DNA of 64,000 nucleotides from JAVWMQ01 sp036646055 (lineage in GTDB: Bacteria; Bacillota; Clostridia; Peptostreptococcales; Anaerovoracaceae): contig JAVXMY010000003.1 of assembly GCA_036646055.1 (NCBI GenBank), positions 124,001 through 188,000 on the forward strand. Reading direction: 5' to 3'. The notes under the pieces were generated by a model. It had not been told where the DNA came from. It was given only the letters and a program-made list of their open reading frames with translations, and did not search any database. Position 1 is the stretch's first letter, and each line of letters begins with the position of its first letter. The position numbers and the translations under genes are program-made. This document shows, one piece after another, positions 8,255 to 18,400 of this stretch.

Positions 8255-8610
8255 TATTTTTTCCTTTCTTTTAAATACAAAATCAGATCCGTAGTTTTAC
8301 CTGTAACTCCCATAACAATAAATGTTGATGCGACAACAATCACAAATAAAGGTACTAATATTTTTTGCATTTCTCCCCAAACCACCATTACTCCTACTGA
8401 TGCAGGAATGAACATTAATGGCATTATAAGAAGTAAAAATGCGCTTGTCTCTTTAATGCTACTGTATTTAATAATATTGAAGTTTAACCCAATAAACATA
8501 ATTACCAATCCATAAATACTTGCAGGTATAGGCAAGGGTAATAAAAAATTCAGCATTTCACCAACAAATGAAATCCCAAGTATTATCGATAGTTGTTTGA
8601 TATACTTCAT
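8254..8610 (-). CDS. lrgA: LrgA/CidA family holin-like membrane protein
   Basis: This 118-residue protein has four probable membrane helices and the CidA/LrgA pattern (LNFLLPLPIPASIYGLVIMFIGL, then LLLIMPLMFIPASVGVMVVWGEM). It overlaps lrgB by one base, the usual gene order. The pair may form a small-molecule channel or regulate autolysis. No lytS/lytR two-component genes are beside it. Confidence 0.93.
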   Translation of the reverse strand: MKYIKQLSIILGISFVGEMLNFLLPLPIPASIYGLVIMFIGLNFNIIKYSSIKETSAFLLLIMPLMFIPASVGVMVVWGEMQKILVPLFVIVVASTFIVMGVTGKTTDLILYLKERKK

Positions 8611-8636
8611 GTAGTTTTCTCCTTCTATTTCAATAA

Positions 8637-8666
8637 TAAAAAAAATGGGATAATTAATATCCCATT
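8637..8666 (-). terminator. Terminator after lysS
   Basis: AATGGGAT and ATCCCATT pair around an AT loop and are followed by a T run on the minus strand. It lies just past the lysS stop. Confidence 0.85.
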
Positions 8667-8683
8667 ATTTACTTTTATTAATC

Positions 8684-10219
8684 TTATTTATCTAGCGGCT
8701 TCATTGTCGGGAATAAAATAATATCTCTAATTGACTGTGCATCAGTAATTAGCATGATTACTCTATCAATACCAATTCCAAGTCCACCTGTTGGAGGAAG
8801 CCCTACTTCTAAAGCATTTACGAAATCTTCATCCATTGGATGAGCTTCGTCATCAATTCCACCATCAAGCTGAGCTTGCTGCTCCTTAAATCTTTCATAC
8901 TGGTCAATTGGGTCATTTAACTCAGAGAATGCATTTGCAATTTCCCAGCTATTAATGTATGCCTCAAATCTTCTAGTAATTCTTGGATCTTTTGAGTCTC
9001 TCTTAGATAAAGGTGATATTTCTACTGGATGTCCAGTAACAAATATAGGTCCATCTAATAGACCTGGATAATCTTCGCAGTAATCTTCAAATAATTCTGC
9101 TAAAATCTTTCCTCTAGTCCAAGAATTTGCATCATCCTTGTCCATTCCATAAGCAATTGCAGCTTCTCTAGCTTCTTCATCTGTAATGATTTTTGAGAAG
9201 TCTATATTTGTAACCTTCTTAACTGCATCTGCCATATCGATTCTATCCCATGGTGGAGTTAAATCGAATTCCTTACCTTGATAATTAATCTTCATTGATC
9301 CAGTTGCTTTTAGAGCTGCCTTAGAAACAATCTGTTCTGTTACTTCCATAGTCTTTTCCATGTCTTCGTAAGCCATGTAACATTCCATAGATGTAAATTC
9401 AGGATTGTGGTTTCTATCCATACCTTCATTTCTAAACATCTTACCCATTTCGTAAACTCTATCAAGCCCACCAACAACTAATCTCTTTAAGAATAGTTCA
9501 TTTGAAATACGCATTTTCATATCTATGTCTAAAGTATTATGATGTGTGTTAAATGGTCTTGCATTTGCACCACCAGCTATAGTTGTTAGAATTGGTGTAT
9601 CTACTTCTAAATAGCCAAAATCATCTTCAAGAACTCTTTTGATTTCTTTAACAATCATAGATCTCTTGTAGAACATATCTCTAACATCCTGATTCATAAT
9701 TAAGTCAACATATCTCTGTCTGTATCTTAAATCTGTATCCTTTAGTCCCTGCCATTTATTTGGTAGAACCTGTAATGATTTTGATAAAAGTTTTAATTCC
9801 TTTGCTTTAATTGAAATTTCGCCATGTCTAGTCTTAAAAATGTCTCCAACTATACCTACAATATCTCCAATATCATATGTTTTAAACCAAGTGTAATCTT
9901 CATCTCCAATTGCATCCTTACGAACATAAGCCTGAATTCTGCCTTCTTTGTCCTGAATATCAATAAATGACGCCTTACCCATGTCACGTTTAGCCATGAT
10001 ACGGCCTGCACAAGATACTTCTTTGCCTTCCATATCATCAAAGTTATCTTTGATAGCAACGCTGGAGTCAGTAACATCCCATCTTTCAACTAAGAACGGG
10101 TTTCTTCCTGCCTCTTGAAGTTTCTTGAGCTTTTCACGTCTAATCAATCTCTGTTCATTAAGTTCTTCTACTGTTAGTTCAACCTCTTCAGAATTAACTG
10201 TTCTGTTTTCTTCGCTCAT
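8684..10219 (-). CDS. lysS: Lysyl-tRNA synthetase, class II
   Basis: This 511-residue enzyme charges tRNA-Lys. It has an N-terminal OB-fold (VSCAGRIMAKRDMGKASFIDIQD) and class II core motifs: motif 2 near VYEMGKMFRNEGMDRNHNPEFTSMECYMAY, motif 3 GGLGIGIDRVIMLITDAQSIRDIILFPTMKP at the C-terminus. The length is standard. It begins 27 bases after greA, the greA-lysS order common in Firmicutes, and is served by the consensus promoter upstream of greA. Confidence 0.98.
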   Translation of the reverse strand: MSEENRTVNSEEVELTVEELNEQRLIRREKLKKLQEAGRNPFLVERWDVTDSSVAIKDNFDDMEGKEVSCAGRIMAKRDMGKASFIDIQDKEGRIQAYVRKDAIGDEDYTWFKTYDIGDIVGIVGDIFKTRHGEISIKAKELKLLSKSLQVLPNKWQGLKDTDLRYRQRYVDLIMNQDVRDMFYKRSMIVKEIKRVLEDDFGYLEVDTPILTTIAGGANARPFNTHHNTLDIDMKMRISNELFLKRLVVGGLDRVYEMGKMFRNEGMDRNHNPEFTSMECYMAYEDMEKTMEVTEQIVSKAALKATGSMKINYQGKEFDLTPPWDRIDMADAVKKVTNIDFSKIITDEEAREAAIAYGMDKDDANSWTRGKILAELFEDYCEDYPGLLDGPIFVTGHPVEISPLSKRDSKDPRITRRFEAYINSWEIANAFSELNDPIDQYERFKEQQAQLDGGIDDEAHPMDEDFVNALEVGLPPTGGLGIGIDRVIMLITDAQSIRDIILFPTMKPLDK

Positions 10220-10246
10220 TTTTTTTCCTCTTTTTCTTTTATATTA

Positions 10247-10717
10247 TTAATTTATGCTAATTACTTCGTATCTAATTTTGCCATTTGGAACTTCCACATC
10301 AACTTTTTCACCAACTGATGCTCCTAGCAATGCTGCTCCTACTGCAGATTCGTTAGAAATTTTACCTTCAAAAGGATCCGCTTCTGTTGAACCAACAATC
10401 ATAAACTCTACAGTCTGAGCCTTACGGCCCTCTTTAAGAGTTACAACACTACCTATATTTACTATTCCACCTTCTGATGCACCTTCTTCGATAATCTTAG
10501 CGTTACGCATCATGTTTTCTAGTTTATTTATTCTTTCTTCTAATTCAGCCTGTTCGTCTTTCGCTGCATCATATTCAGCATTTTCCGAAATATCACCAAA
10601 TTCTCTTGCTTCTTTAATTCTTTCTGCAATTTGTCTTCTAGTTGTAGAAACATGAAGATCATACTCTTCTTTTATTTTTTCTAACCCTTCTTTGGTTAGC
10701 AGTACTTCTTCGTTCAT
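10247..10717 (-). CDS. greA: Transcription elongation factor GreA
   Basis: This 156-residue protein rescues backtracked RNA polymerase by stimulating transcript cleavage. The N-terminal coiled coil (about residues 1-75) includes the acidic tip in REFGDISENAEYDAAKDEQ. The C-terminal FKBP-like domain includes NIGSVVTLKEGRKAQTVEFMIVGSTEADP. I chose the internal ATG at 10717: it follows AAAGGAG at good spacing, and the longer reading frame's ATG at 10756 lies inside the -10 element of a consensus promoter and cannot be in the mRNA. Confidence 0.97.
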   Translation of the reverse strand: MNEEVLLTKEGLEKIKEEYDLHVSTTRRQIAERIKEAREFGDISENAEYDAAKDEQAELEERINKLENMMRNAKIIEEGASEGGIVNIGSVVTLKEGRKAQTVEFMIVGSTEADPFEGKISNESAVGAALLGASVGEKVDVEVPNGKIRYEVISIN

Positions 10718-10754
10718 TGTTAAATCTCCTTTCAACCTATGGTCATATCGCTTC

Positions 10755-10783
10755 ATTATATAAAACTATTATATATTTGTCAA
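10755..10783 (-). promoter_or_regulatory. Consensus sigma-A promoter of greA-lysS
   Basis: TTGACA (10778-10783), 17 bases, TATAAT (10755-10760) on the minus strand: a perfect match at both elements and spacing. It fixes the greA start at the internal ATG. Confidence 0.9.
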
Positions 10784-10839
10784 ATAAGTAATTCTTTGAA
10801 ATTATCAATTAATTCAATATTCCCTTAAATTATCTATGA

Positions 10840-11925
10840 TTATTTAATTTCAATTGTTACATTAGGTGAGTTTGTCACATAAACCATTGATCCATAACAA
10901 ATATCAAACTCCAAAATATCTCCAACCTTGATTTCGTCCTTAATGTTTTCAACATCAATTATTGTATGATCGCTTGATGCACCAATAATTTCAACCCCTT
11001 TGTTTCTAGGATAAATTGAAGACGGGTCTCCATAATCAACTTTACCTAATCCAATTAAACCTCTTCGTCTAACTCCTCGATCTTGGTAAGTTGGTGTGTT
11101 TCCAAAGGCATCTACAACTATTTCTCCAATTGGATGAGACGGCTTATCCTTAAGTTCAATAACCTCAGCTTGAACTGTGAACACATCCATATTCATAAAG
11201 TCCATATTGTATCCCCAGAATTCCTCTAAGTCTCTACCTAGAATCACTCCTTCACCAAGTCTAAGCAAATTAACTCGTCTAGGCATATCTCCATCTAAAA
11301 CTCTTGGAAGAGACGTTGTTGCTCCTCCGCTGATATACTCTAGCTTTCTACCTATTTCCTTTTCTATCATCTCTGCGTCTAAGACTAGTTCATCTAATTT
11401 TTCTGCTGTAGCCGCTATTGCTCCGTAACAACCAAGGTTGGTTCCAACCCCAGCCAAAATCAGATTATCTAAAGTGTTTTCTACTAATAATGCAGCATCT
11501 AATAGTTCGCCTTTGTCGTAAAAACCTTCTCTTAAATCACCTAAATCAACCATTAAAATCACTTTGTGGGTTTTGCCCTGTTTTTTTGCCTCTTCATTTA
11601 AGGCTTCTAAGGTTTCAACCTGACTATTTAAACTAATATCAGTTAATTCTATAGTTTCCTTAATCTCACTTAGCATAGGTATTCTTATAAGCATTTTAGG
11701 TGTTTCTACACCATAATCAATAATATTTTTTATCTGATCTAATCTTGATGATGCAATATATTTAGCTCCTGCATTAGCGTAAACCTTAGCACACTCTGGC
11801 AAACCGCTACAACCTTTAATAACGCCTGCAATTTCAATTCCCATTGCATCGCATCTGCTTTTCATTTCTTTAACATTAGACTCAAGTTTCTTTAAGTCTA
11901 TAATCAACCTTGGATACCTGGTCAT
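10840..11925 (-). CDS. Ornithine/alanine racemase family PLP enzyme
   Basis: This 361-residue protein has the alanine-racemase fold. An N-terminal PLP barrel carries GVIKGCSG (about residues 34-41, the likely Schiff-base lysine) and MVDLGDLREGF, followed by a C-terminal beta domain. The MVDLGDLREG and ISGGATTSLP segments resemble the clostridial ornithine racemase group, which interconverts L- and D-ornithine (or other basic amino acids) for aminomutase pathways. Substrate cannot be decided from sequence. It starts 4 bases after the upstream acyl-CoA synthetase stop. In a lysine fermenter, a basic amino acid racemase would be meaningful. Confidence 0.82.
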   Translation of the reverse strand: MTRYPRLIIDLKKLESNVKEMKSRCDAMGIEIAGVIKGCSGLPECAKVYANAGAKYIASSRLDQIKNIIDYGVETPKMLIRIPMLSEIKETIELTDISLNSQVETLEALNEEAKKQGKTHKVILMVDLGDLREGFYDKGELLDAALLVENTLDNLILAGVGTNLGCYGAIAATAEKLDELVLDAEMIEKEIGRKLEYISGGATTSLPRVLDGDMPRRVNLLRLGEGVILGRDLEEFWGYNMDFMNMDVFTVQAEVIELKDKPSHPIGEIVVDAFGNTPTYQDRGVRRRGLIGLGKVDYGDPSSIYPRNKGVEIIGASSDHTIIDVENIKDEIKVGDILEFDICYGSMVYVTNSPNVTIEIK

Positions 11926-11929
11926 GAAT

Positions 11930-13717
11930 TTACCTCTTATTTTCTTCTCGAACTCTGACTATCTTATTTGATGTATTTTTCATAAGTTCTTCTTCTCTTA
12001 CAATAATTCTCTTAATCTTCTTATAGAAAGGTTGTTCTTTATTTATATCTTCAATAATATTATTTACTAATTCTTCTACCCTTTCCTTTGGAAGATCCTT
12101 ACCATAAAATTCTTCTAAGCCTTCCTTATCTATTACTACATTAGCAACAATAAGTGTATCATCTCCATCTTTATTTTCATCTTCAAATACCATAGATTCA
12201 GAAACAATAGGAGATAAGTTAATTAAAAATTCAAGTTCTTCTGGGAATACATTCTTGCCATTTTTAGTTATAATAACATTCTTCTTTCTTCCAGTAATAT
12301 ATATATAGCCCTTTTCATCCATATATCCATAATCTCCAGTATAGAAAAACCCATCTTTTTTAACTCTAGCTGTTTCTTCTGGCATATTATAATATCCAAG
12401 CATTACATTGCCACCATTAACACAGATTTCTCCAATACCATCTTCATTTTTGTCACGAATTTCAACTTTAATTCCAGGAAATTCAACACCAATTGAAGTG
12501 GCTACAGGTGCTGTATCTGGGTTTAATGCTCCTAAAGGACCACATTCAGTTAATCCGTATCCCTGAAGTGCCTGTATTCCAAAGTCCTGAATTCCTTCTA
12601 AAACCTCAGGATTAATAGCAGCTCCTCCACAAATCATAAGTCTCATATTTCCACCAAATACTGCTAAAATATCCTTAAAGAATATCTTGCCAATATCTAT
12701 GCCTATCTTCTTAGTTTTGTTATTAATCTTAATAACCTTCTTTAGTAAATTCTCTTTACCTTGCTTCCTTACATTCTGCCATATTTTTTTATACATCTTT
12801 TCAAAAATTGCCGGAACACCTAAAAACATAGTAGGCTTAATTTCACCAAGATTTTTTGTAATATATTTAAGCCCTTCACAGTAAGCCACAGAAGCACCTT
12901 TATAAATCGGCATTAGGAATCCACATGTACATTCATATGTATGATGTAATGGTAAAACGGAAAAGAAAATATCCCAAGGGTTTACCTTTAAAACTGTTGG
13001 TGAAACCATTAAATCTTCAGCAATATTTCCATGAGAAAGCATTACTCCTTTAGCAGCACCAGTTGTACCTGATGTAAAGAGCAAAATCCCCATTTCATCT
13101 CTATTAATTGGGCTATCTACAAATCTTTTATCACCACTAGTAACTAGAGCTTTGCCCTTTTCAAGTTGTTTCTTAAAAGAGTATACATCTTCTGAATCTT
13201 CCTCTAATTGTTTGTTAATTAGAACCCTTAATTTTGATCCTTCTTCAGCTTTTAGTTCCTTAAATAACTGTTCATACTTCTTTGAAAAAATAACTGCTTC
13301 TACTTTAGCCTCTTCAATAATATGCCTAATTTCATTTTTTGATAGTTCTTTGTCTATAGGAACAACAACACCTGTACCACAAACTATTGATAGATAGCCA
13401 ATTGCCCACTCATAGGAATTCTCACCTATTATTGCAATCCTCTTATCTTTTAGTCCTAGGTCAATTAATCCAGTACCCAGACCATTCATGTCTTCTAGTA
13501 ACTGTTTATATTTAATTTGCTCATAGGGTGCCCCCTTATAAGGTTTTCTGTGGAATGCAACATTTTCACTATACTTTTCACAACTAGTTTCAATCATGTG
13601 CTTAATATTAATAATTGGCCTACTATCTCTGTATTTAATAAACCCTCTTTGATCATTTTCAATTACCTTTACTACAGCTTCTGCATGTTCAATTTCCGCT
13701 CTACTATATTTCTCCAC
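11930..13717 (-). CDS. AMP-forming acyl-CoA synthetase (long-chain type), copy 1
   Basis: This 595-residue adenylate-forming enzyme activates a carboxylic acid to its CoA thioester using ATP. Key motifs are present: LLFTSGTTGAAKGVMLSHGN (P-loop-like), ALQGYGLTECGPLG, and FYTGDYGYMDEKGYIYITGRKKNVIITKNGKN, which holds the catalytic domain-swivel lysine region. Its long-chain fatty acid ligase character is inferred from the family. It is closely related to the next gene upstream (27 bases apart), a tandem paralogue pair. The chain length preferred is unknown. Confidence 0.88.
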   Translation of the reverse strand: MEKYSRAEIEHAEAVVKVIENDQRGFIKYRDSRPIINIKHMIETSCEKYSENVAFHRKPYKGAPYEQIKYKQLLEDMNGLGTGLIDLGLKDKRIAIIGENSYEWAIGYLSIVCGTGVVVPIDKELSKNEIRHIIEEAKVEAVIFSKKYEQLFKELKAEEGSKLRVLINKQLEEDSEDVYSFKKQLEKGKALVTSGDKRFVDSPINRDEMGILLFTSGTTGAAKGVMLSHGNIAEDLMVSPTVLKVNPWDIFFSVLPLHHTYECTCGFLMPIYKGASVAYCEGLKYITKNLGEIKPTMFLGVPAIFEKMYKKIWQNVRKQGKENLLKKVIKINNKTKKIGIDIGKIFFKDILAVFGGNMRLMICGGAAINPEVLEGIQDFGIQALQGYGLTECGPLGALNPDTAPVATSIGVEFPGIKVEIRDKNEDGIGEICVNGGNVMLGYYNMPEETARVKKDGFFYTGDYGYMDEKGYIYITGRKKNVIITKNGKNVFPEELEFLINLSPIVSESMVFEDENKDGDDTLIVANVVIDKEGLEEFYGKDLPKERVEELVNNIIEDINKEQPFYKKIKRIIVREEELMKNTSNKIVRVREENKR

Positions 13718-13743
13718 TGTTATTCCACCCCTTTTATTATTGT

Positions 13744-15480
13744 TTATACTTCCTTACTAAAGTTTTCTGTTGTGTGTCTTTTGATTTTTCTTGTTGTAGT
13801 CTTTTCGAACTCAGCTCTTCTAACATCAAATCTTTTAACCCTTTTATAAAGTGGCATTTGATCATTAATATTATCAATTACTTCTTTTAGAAATGCTCTA
13901 AGTTCTCCATCTGAAAGCAATCCTTTTTCTTCACTTATAAGCTCAAAGTTTGGATAAATCTCAGCCTTAACAACAGCATCGCCCGTTCTCTCATCTTCAA
14001 TACCATGAACCAGAACCTCTTCAATATATTCACTTTCCGCTAAATAGAATTCAACTTCCTCTGGGAATATATTCTTACCATTTTTAGTAACAATTACGTT
14101 TTTCTTTCTTCCTGAAACATAAAGGAAACCGTCTTCATCAAAGTAACCAAAGTCGCCTGTTTGTAGCCATCCATCAATAATAGCTTCGTTTGTAGCTTCC
14201 TCGTTATCATAATAACCAAGCATTACTGATGGTCCCTTGCAAACAATCTCTCCTAGTCCATCCTCATCCTTATTTATTATTTTCACTTCTGTTCCCGGCA
14301 TTGGAAGACCAACAGACTTAGCCTTGCTGTATCTATCTTTGTTAACTGCAATAATAGGCGCGTTTTCAGTCATACCATAACCCTGAATCATAGGGAATCC
14401 CATAGCCTGAAAATCTTCAACTACAGTTGGATTAATTGCAGCTCCACCAGCAATAAAATGTGTTACATTACCACCTGCAACACTTTGAATTTGAGCAAAT
14501 ACCTTCTTTACAATCCTTGGATTGTTATAGAGTTTAAACTGCTTAGACATATTAACTGCTTTTTGGACTTTTTTAAGTTTCCCCTTTACCTCTATCTGTT
14601 TCCAAATCTTCTTATGAATTGTTTCAAATATAAGTGGTACAGCTAACATAACCGAAGCCTGAACTTCTACCAAATTCTTCTGAATATGCTTAAGGCCTTC
14701 GCAAATAGCAATAGTTACCCCTTGAAAAAGTCCAGTAAATACATGACATGTCATTTCGTATGAATGATGCATAGGTAAAACCGATAAACCGATTCCTCCC
14801 CTTTTTATTTTTACATATTTAGACATATTATAAACATTGGCTGTAATATTCTTATGACTCAACATTACCCCTTTAGCCAACCCTGTAGTTCCTGATGTAA
14901 ATAAAATTGCGCACATTGCTTCACGATCAATTGTAGCATTAATAAAGCAATCATCTCCATCAACAACTGCAAGTCTACCATCCTTAATAAGTCTATTAAG
15001 TGATAGAGAATCATCATCATGAAATTCCTTACCCATTTCGATGAAATAATCAATACCGCTAAGATCAATTTTGATTTCTTCAATAACTTTTGCTAGTTTC
15101 CTAGAATATACTATAGCCGAAACCCCGCTTCTCTTTAATAGATTTAGGATTTCCTTTCCCTTTAGTTCTCTATCAATAGGAACAATTACACCTGTCCCAT
15201 TTACTGTTGCTAGATAAGTAATAACCCAGTCATAACTGTTTTCACCAATTACAGCAATCTTCCTATCCTTTAGACCTAATCTAATAAAAGAAGTTCCTAA
15301 GCCTTCATAATCATCCTTCATAGTTCTATAAGTAATTGGCTCAAATTTTTTTGTTTCCTTGCTTTTAACCAAAAAAGCCGGTTCCTCTGCGTTTAAAGCC
15401 ACACTGCTATTAATTAATTCTCTAATGTCTTCTATTTTCCTTACATCATATAAGGCATCCTTATATTTTTTACTATTCAT
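13744..15480 (-). CDS. AMP-forming acyl-CoA synthetase (long-chain type), copy 2
   Basis: This 578-residue enzyme has the same layout as its neighbour: ILFTSGTTGLAKGVMLSHKN, MIQGYGMTENAPI and LQTGDFGYFDEDGFLYVSGRKKNVIVTKNGKN. Both share the N-terminal arrangement ending in GTGVIVPIDREL, so they arose by duplication. The start overlaps the end of addB by 8 bases, so it is translated from the same message as the DNA repair gene. Product and role are inferred from the family only. Confidence 0.88.
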   Translation of the reverse strand: MNSKKYKDALYDVRKIEDIRELINSSVALNAEEPAFLVKSKETKKFEPITYRTMKDDYEGLGTSFIRLGLKDRKIAVIGENSYDWVITYLATVNGTGVIVPIDRELKGKEILNLLKRSGVSAIVYSRKLAKVIEEIKIDLSGIDYFIEMGKEFHDDDSLSLNRLIKDGRLAVVDGDDCFINATIDREAMCAILFTSGTTGLAKGVMLSHKNITANVYNMSKYVKIKRGGIGLSVLPMHHSYEMTCHVFTGLFQGVTIAICEGLKHIQKNLVEVQASVMLAVPLIFETIHKKIWKQIEVKGKLKKVQKAVNMSKQFKLYNNPRIVKKVFAQIQSVAGGNVTHFIAGGAAINPTVVEDFQAMGFPMIQGYGMTENAPIIAVNKDRYSKAKSVGLPMPGTEVKIINKDEDGLGEIVCKGPSVMLGYYDNEEATNEAIIDGWLQTGDFGYFDEDGFLYVSGRKKNVIVTKNGKNIFPEEVEFYLAESEYIEEVLVHGIEDERTGDAVVKAEIYPNFELISEEKGLLSDGELRAFLKEVIDNINDQMPLYKRVKRFDVRRAEFEKTTTRKIKRHTTENFSKEV

Positions 15481-18400
15481 TATTTGTTTCTTCTCCCCCG
15501 TTTTCGACCTCTAAATTATCTTTGTTATCCTTTTTCCTAATAACTTTGTATTTACAATTGTCAAGTGTTATATCAAATTTGCAAACACCTTTATACTGGC
15601 AATATCCACAAGGAGTCTTGTCCTTGTATTTAAGTGGTAATATCCTTATGTCTCCCTCTGCCAATTGATTAGCCAATTGATTTACCTTATCCATTACCTC
15701 ATTGAATAATACCTTAAATTCTTCCTCATCCATTGCCGCTTTTTTCTTGTTAGTAACAATTTTAAGCTTACTATCTATACCTTGAACAATACTATCTTTT
15801 CCTACAAAAGCACCATCCATTTTAAAACTGGATTCTCGTTTACTTTTAACCTTTTCCTCTAAGACTTCTATTGCAATTTCATCTGCCTTAACAAAACCAT
15901 CTTTTATATGGAAATAAAATGCCCCTGCCGGTTCTTTTTCTTCCTCAATAGCCGCCTTCAAATATACAAATAATTGAAACTTCCAACCTTCTCGCATTTC
16001 AGTTTCATCAAACTTATCTGCGCCAGATTTATAATCTACAATTTTAACACTTTGGTTTTCTAAAATATCAATTCTATCAATTATTCCTTCAATAACAACT
16101 TTGTTGCCTCCAGGAATAACAATTTCTTTTATACTCTTTCCCCGACCAAAAGGCTCTTCAAACTTCATGCTTTCAATTCTGCCAAGCCTTACATGTTCAA
16201 CCATCATTTTAACAGACTCAAAACATACGTCCTTAAACCATTTAGTCTTATAACTATCTATTAATATACCTTCCCTATAATCCTTAGCATACAGGTCTAC
16301 AGCCTTAGAAACTAAATCTAAAAGTTCATCATTAGACGCTTTCATCCATTTAGAATCCTCTTCATAATTTTTTTTCTTATCCGAAGATAAATTTTCGGCT
16401 ACCTTCATCATAACAAAGTGATAAAGGTTACCTGCATCTAAAGGTAAAATTTCATAATCATTTCTTATTTTCGGTTTAAGTCCATATTGTACAAAATGTG
16501 CAAAAGGACATTTCCCAAATTTTTCTAGCCTAGAAGGGCTAAGGGACAAAGCCTTTAAAGCTTCCTCTCTATAAAGAGCATCTGCATTATCTTCCCCCAT
16601 AGAAGAAACCCGCTCACCAGGTTTAAAAAGACTATCTAAAAGATAAAACTCTTTACCTCCTCTAAACCATTCAAAAACATATTTCCATATTTCCTCAAGT
16701 TGTTCTCCTTCAATAGACCTTTGTAAATTGTCTACCAAATGAGCAAAAGTAGAGTCTCTACTAACCACAAGGTCTTTAGAGTCCTCTCGATTTATTATAT
16801 CATTTATTATAGGAACATTTGGAAACATTTCTTTAATACTTGTAAACACTGTAGATGGAAAAAGCCCATTGCCTTCACTATCCCCAGCGGCACAACTAAT
16901 AAACAATTCATTGCTACTGCTAGCTAAATTTCTATAAATAGCTAAATTCTCTTCCATTAATCTAATACTCTCAAGCTTAGAAAGATAAAGTCCTTTAGAA
17001 GCCAAGGCTTCCTTCTCGTCCCTGTTTAGTATACCACTATCATCAATAGCCCCAGGAAGGACACCTTCATTGGCTCCAACAATTACAATAGCCTTTGACT
17101 GACCTGGCCTAGACCTTTGAATAGTCCCCATTACAAGGCCATCAATAGTAGGCGGCAGTAGACCAATTTCAACACTGTTAATCCCAGCAGTAATCAGTTT
17201 AACATACTCATTAATGCCAAGTTTCTCATCTCCAATAAGCTCAATTTGTTGTCTCAAAATACCTAAGAAAACATTCCATACTTGAGCAGTTTCCTCTGCA
17301 TTTTCAACCATTCCATCCTCTAATTGCTCTCTTATGAGTTCCTCTAACTTAGCTGGAATATTAAGTTTGTAAGCAAGTAGCTCGTAAATTGCCTCAGCCT
17401 GGTCTTTAACCCTTTTAGCACCTTTAAATTCCTTCTCAAACTCCTCTAAAGTTGCCATAACACTTACTCTAAGTGACTCGACCCTATTAACCAAGTCCTC
17501 CCCATATTCCGAAGAACCCTTGACAAAAGCTTTTTTCCATAAACTTCCTCGAATCTTGTAGGTTCTAACATAGTTTTCCAGTTCTTCAATAAGGTTATCA
17601 TCCTTAATTACCAGACCAGTTTTTAAATATCTAATAACATCTTCTCTTCTATATTTTCCAAGAATTATATCTAAAACTGCAAGAACTAGACCCACCAAAG
17701 GTGAGTAAAGAATGTCTCGTTTGTTATCCAAAAACAAATCCATACCGTAGTCTTTAAATACTCTCTTGCATATCTTACCTCGGCCCTCTAAATCGTTACA
17801 GACTAAAGTAATTTCATTGTATTTATACCCTTTATCTCGAACTAAGTGCAAAACATGCTCAGCGGCTGTTTCCGCCTCACCATGAGGGTTTGCTGCCTTA
17901 ACAAGGACTATGTTCTCTTTAATATCAGAGGGTTTCATAGTAAAATCAAAGATTTTTTCTTCTATGGCCTTCATAGTATTAGATGCTTCAACCTTTTCAA
18001 AAGTAGAAATATCTACAAGGGCAAAATCACTATCTAGCTCTCTTAACTTTTCAATCATTTCCCAACCGATATGGAAAAGTGAATTCCCTTTTTCATATGA
18101 CAAAATAACGTTAACATTGTTACATTTGTTCATTAACGCTTTTATAAGTTTTAAGTTTTTTTCAGTAAAGTAGTCAAAACCTGTAATCCATACATCTTGG
18201 CCCAAAAGCCATTTGGAATTTTCAATTCTCCTAGCTACTAGATCAATTAAATCTTCCGTATCAATATATTTATCCCCTATTAGTTTTTCATATTCTTCAA
18301 AGACTATTGCCATATCTGACAATTTCTTTTCCAAAAGTTCATGGTTCTCTTTACTATCTAAATACTCCTTAATAGTATCTGGCGTGGTGTTAAACTGCTT

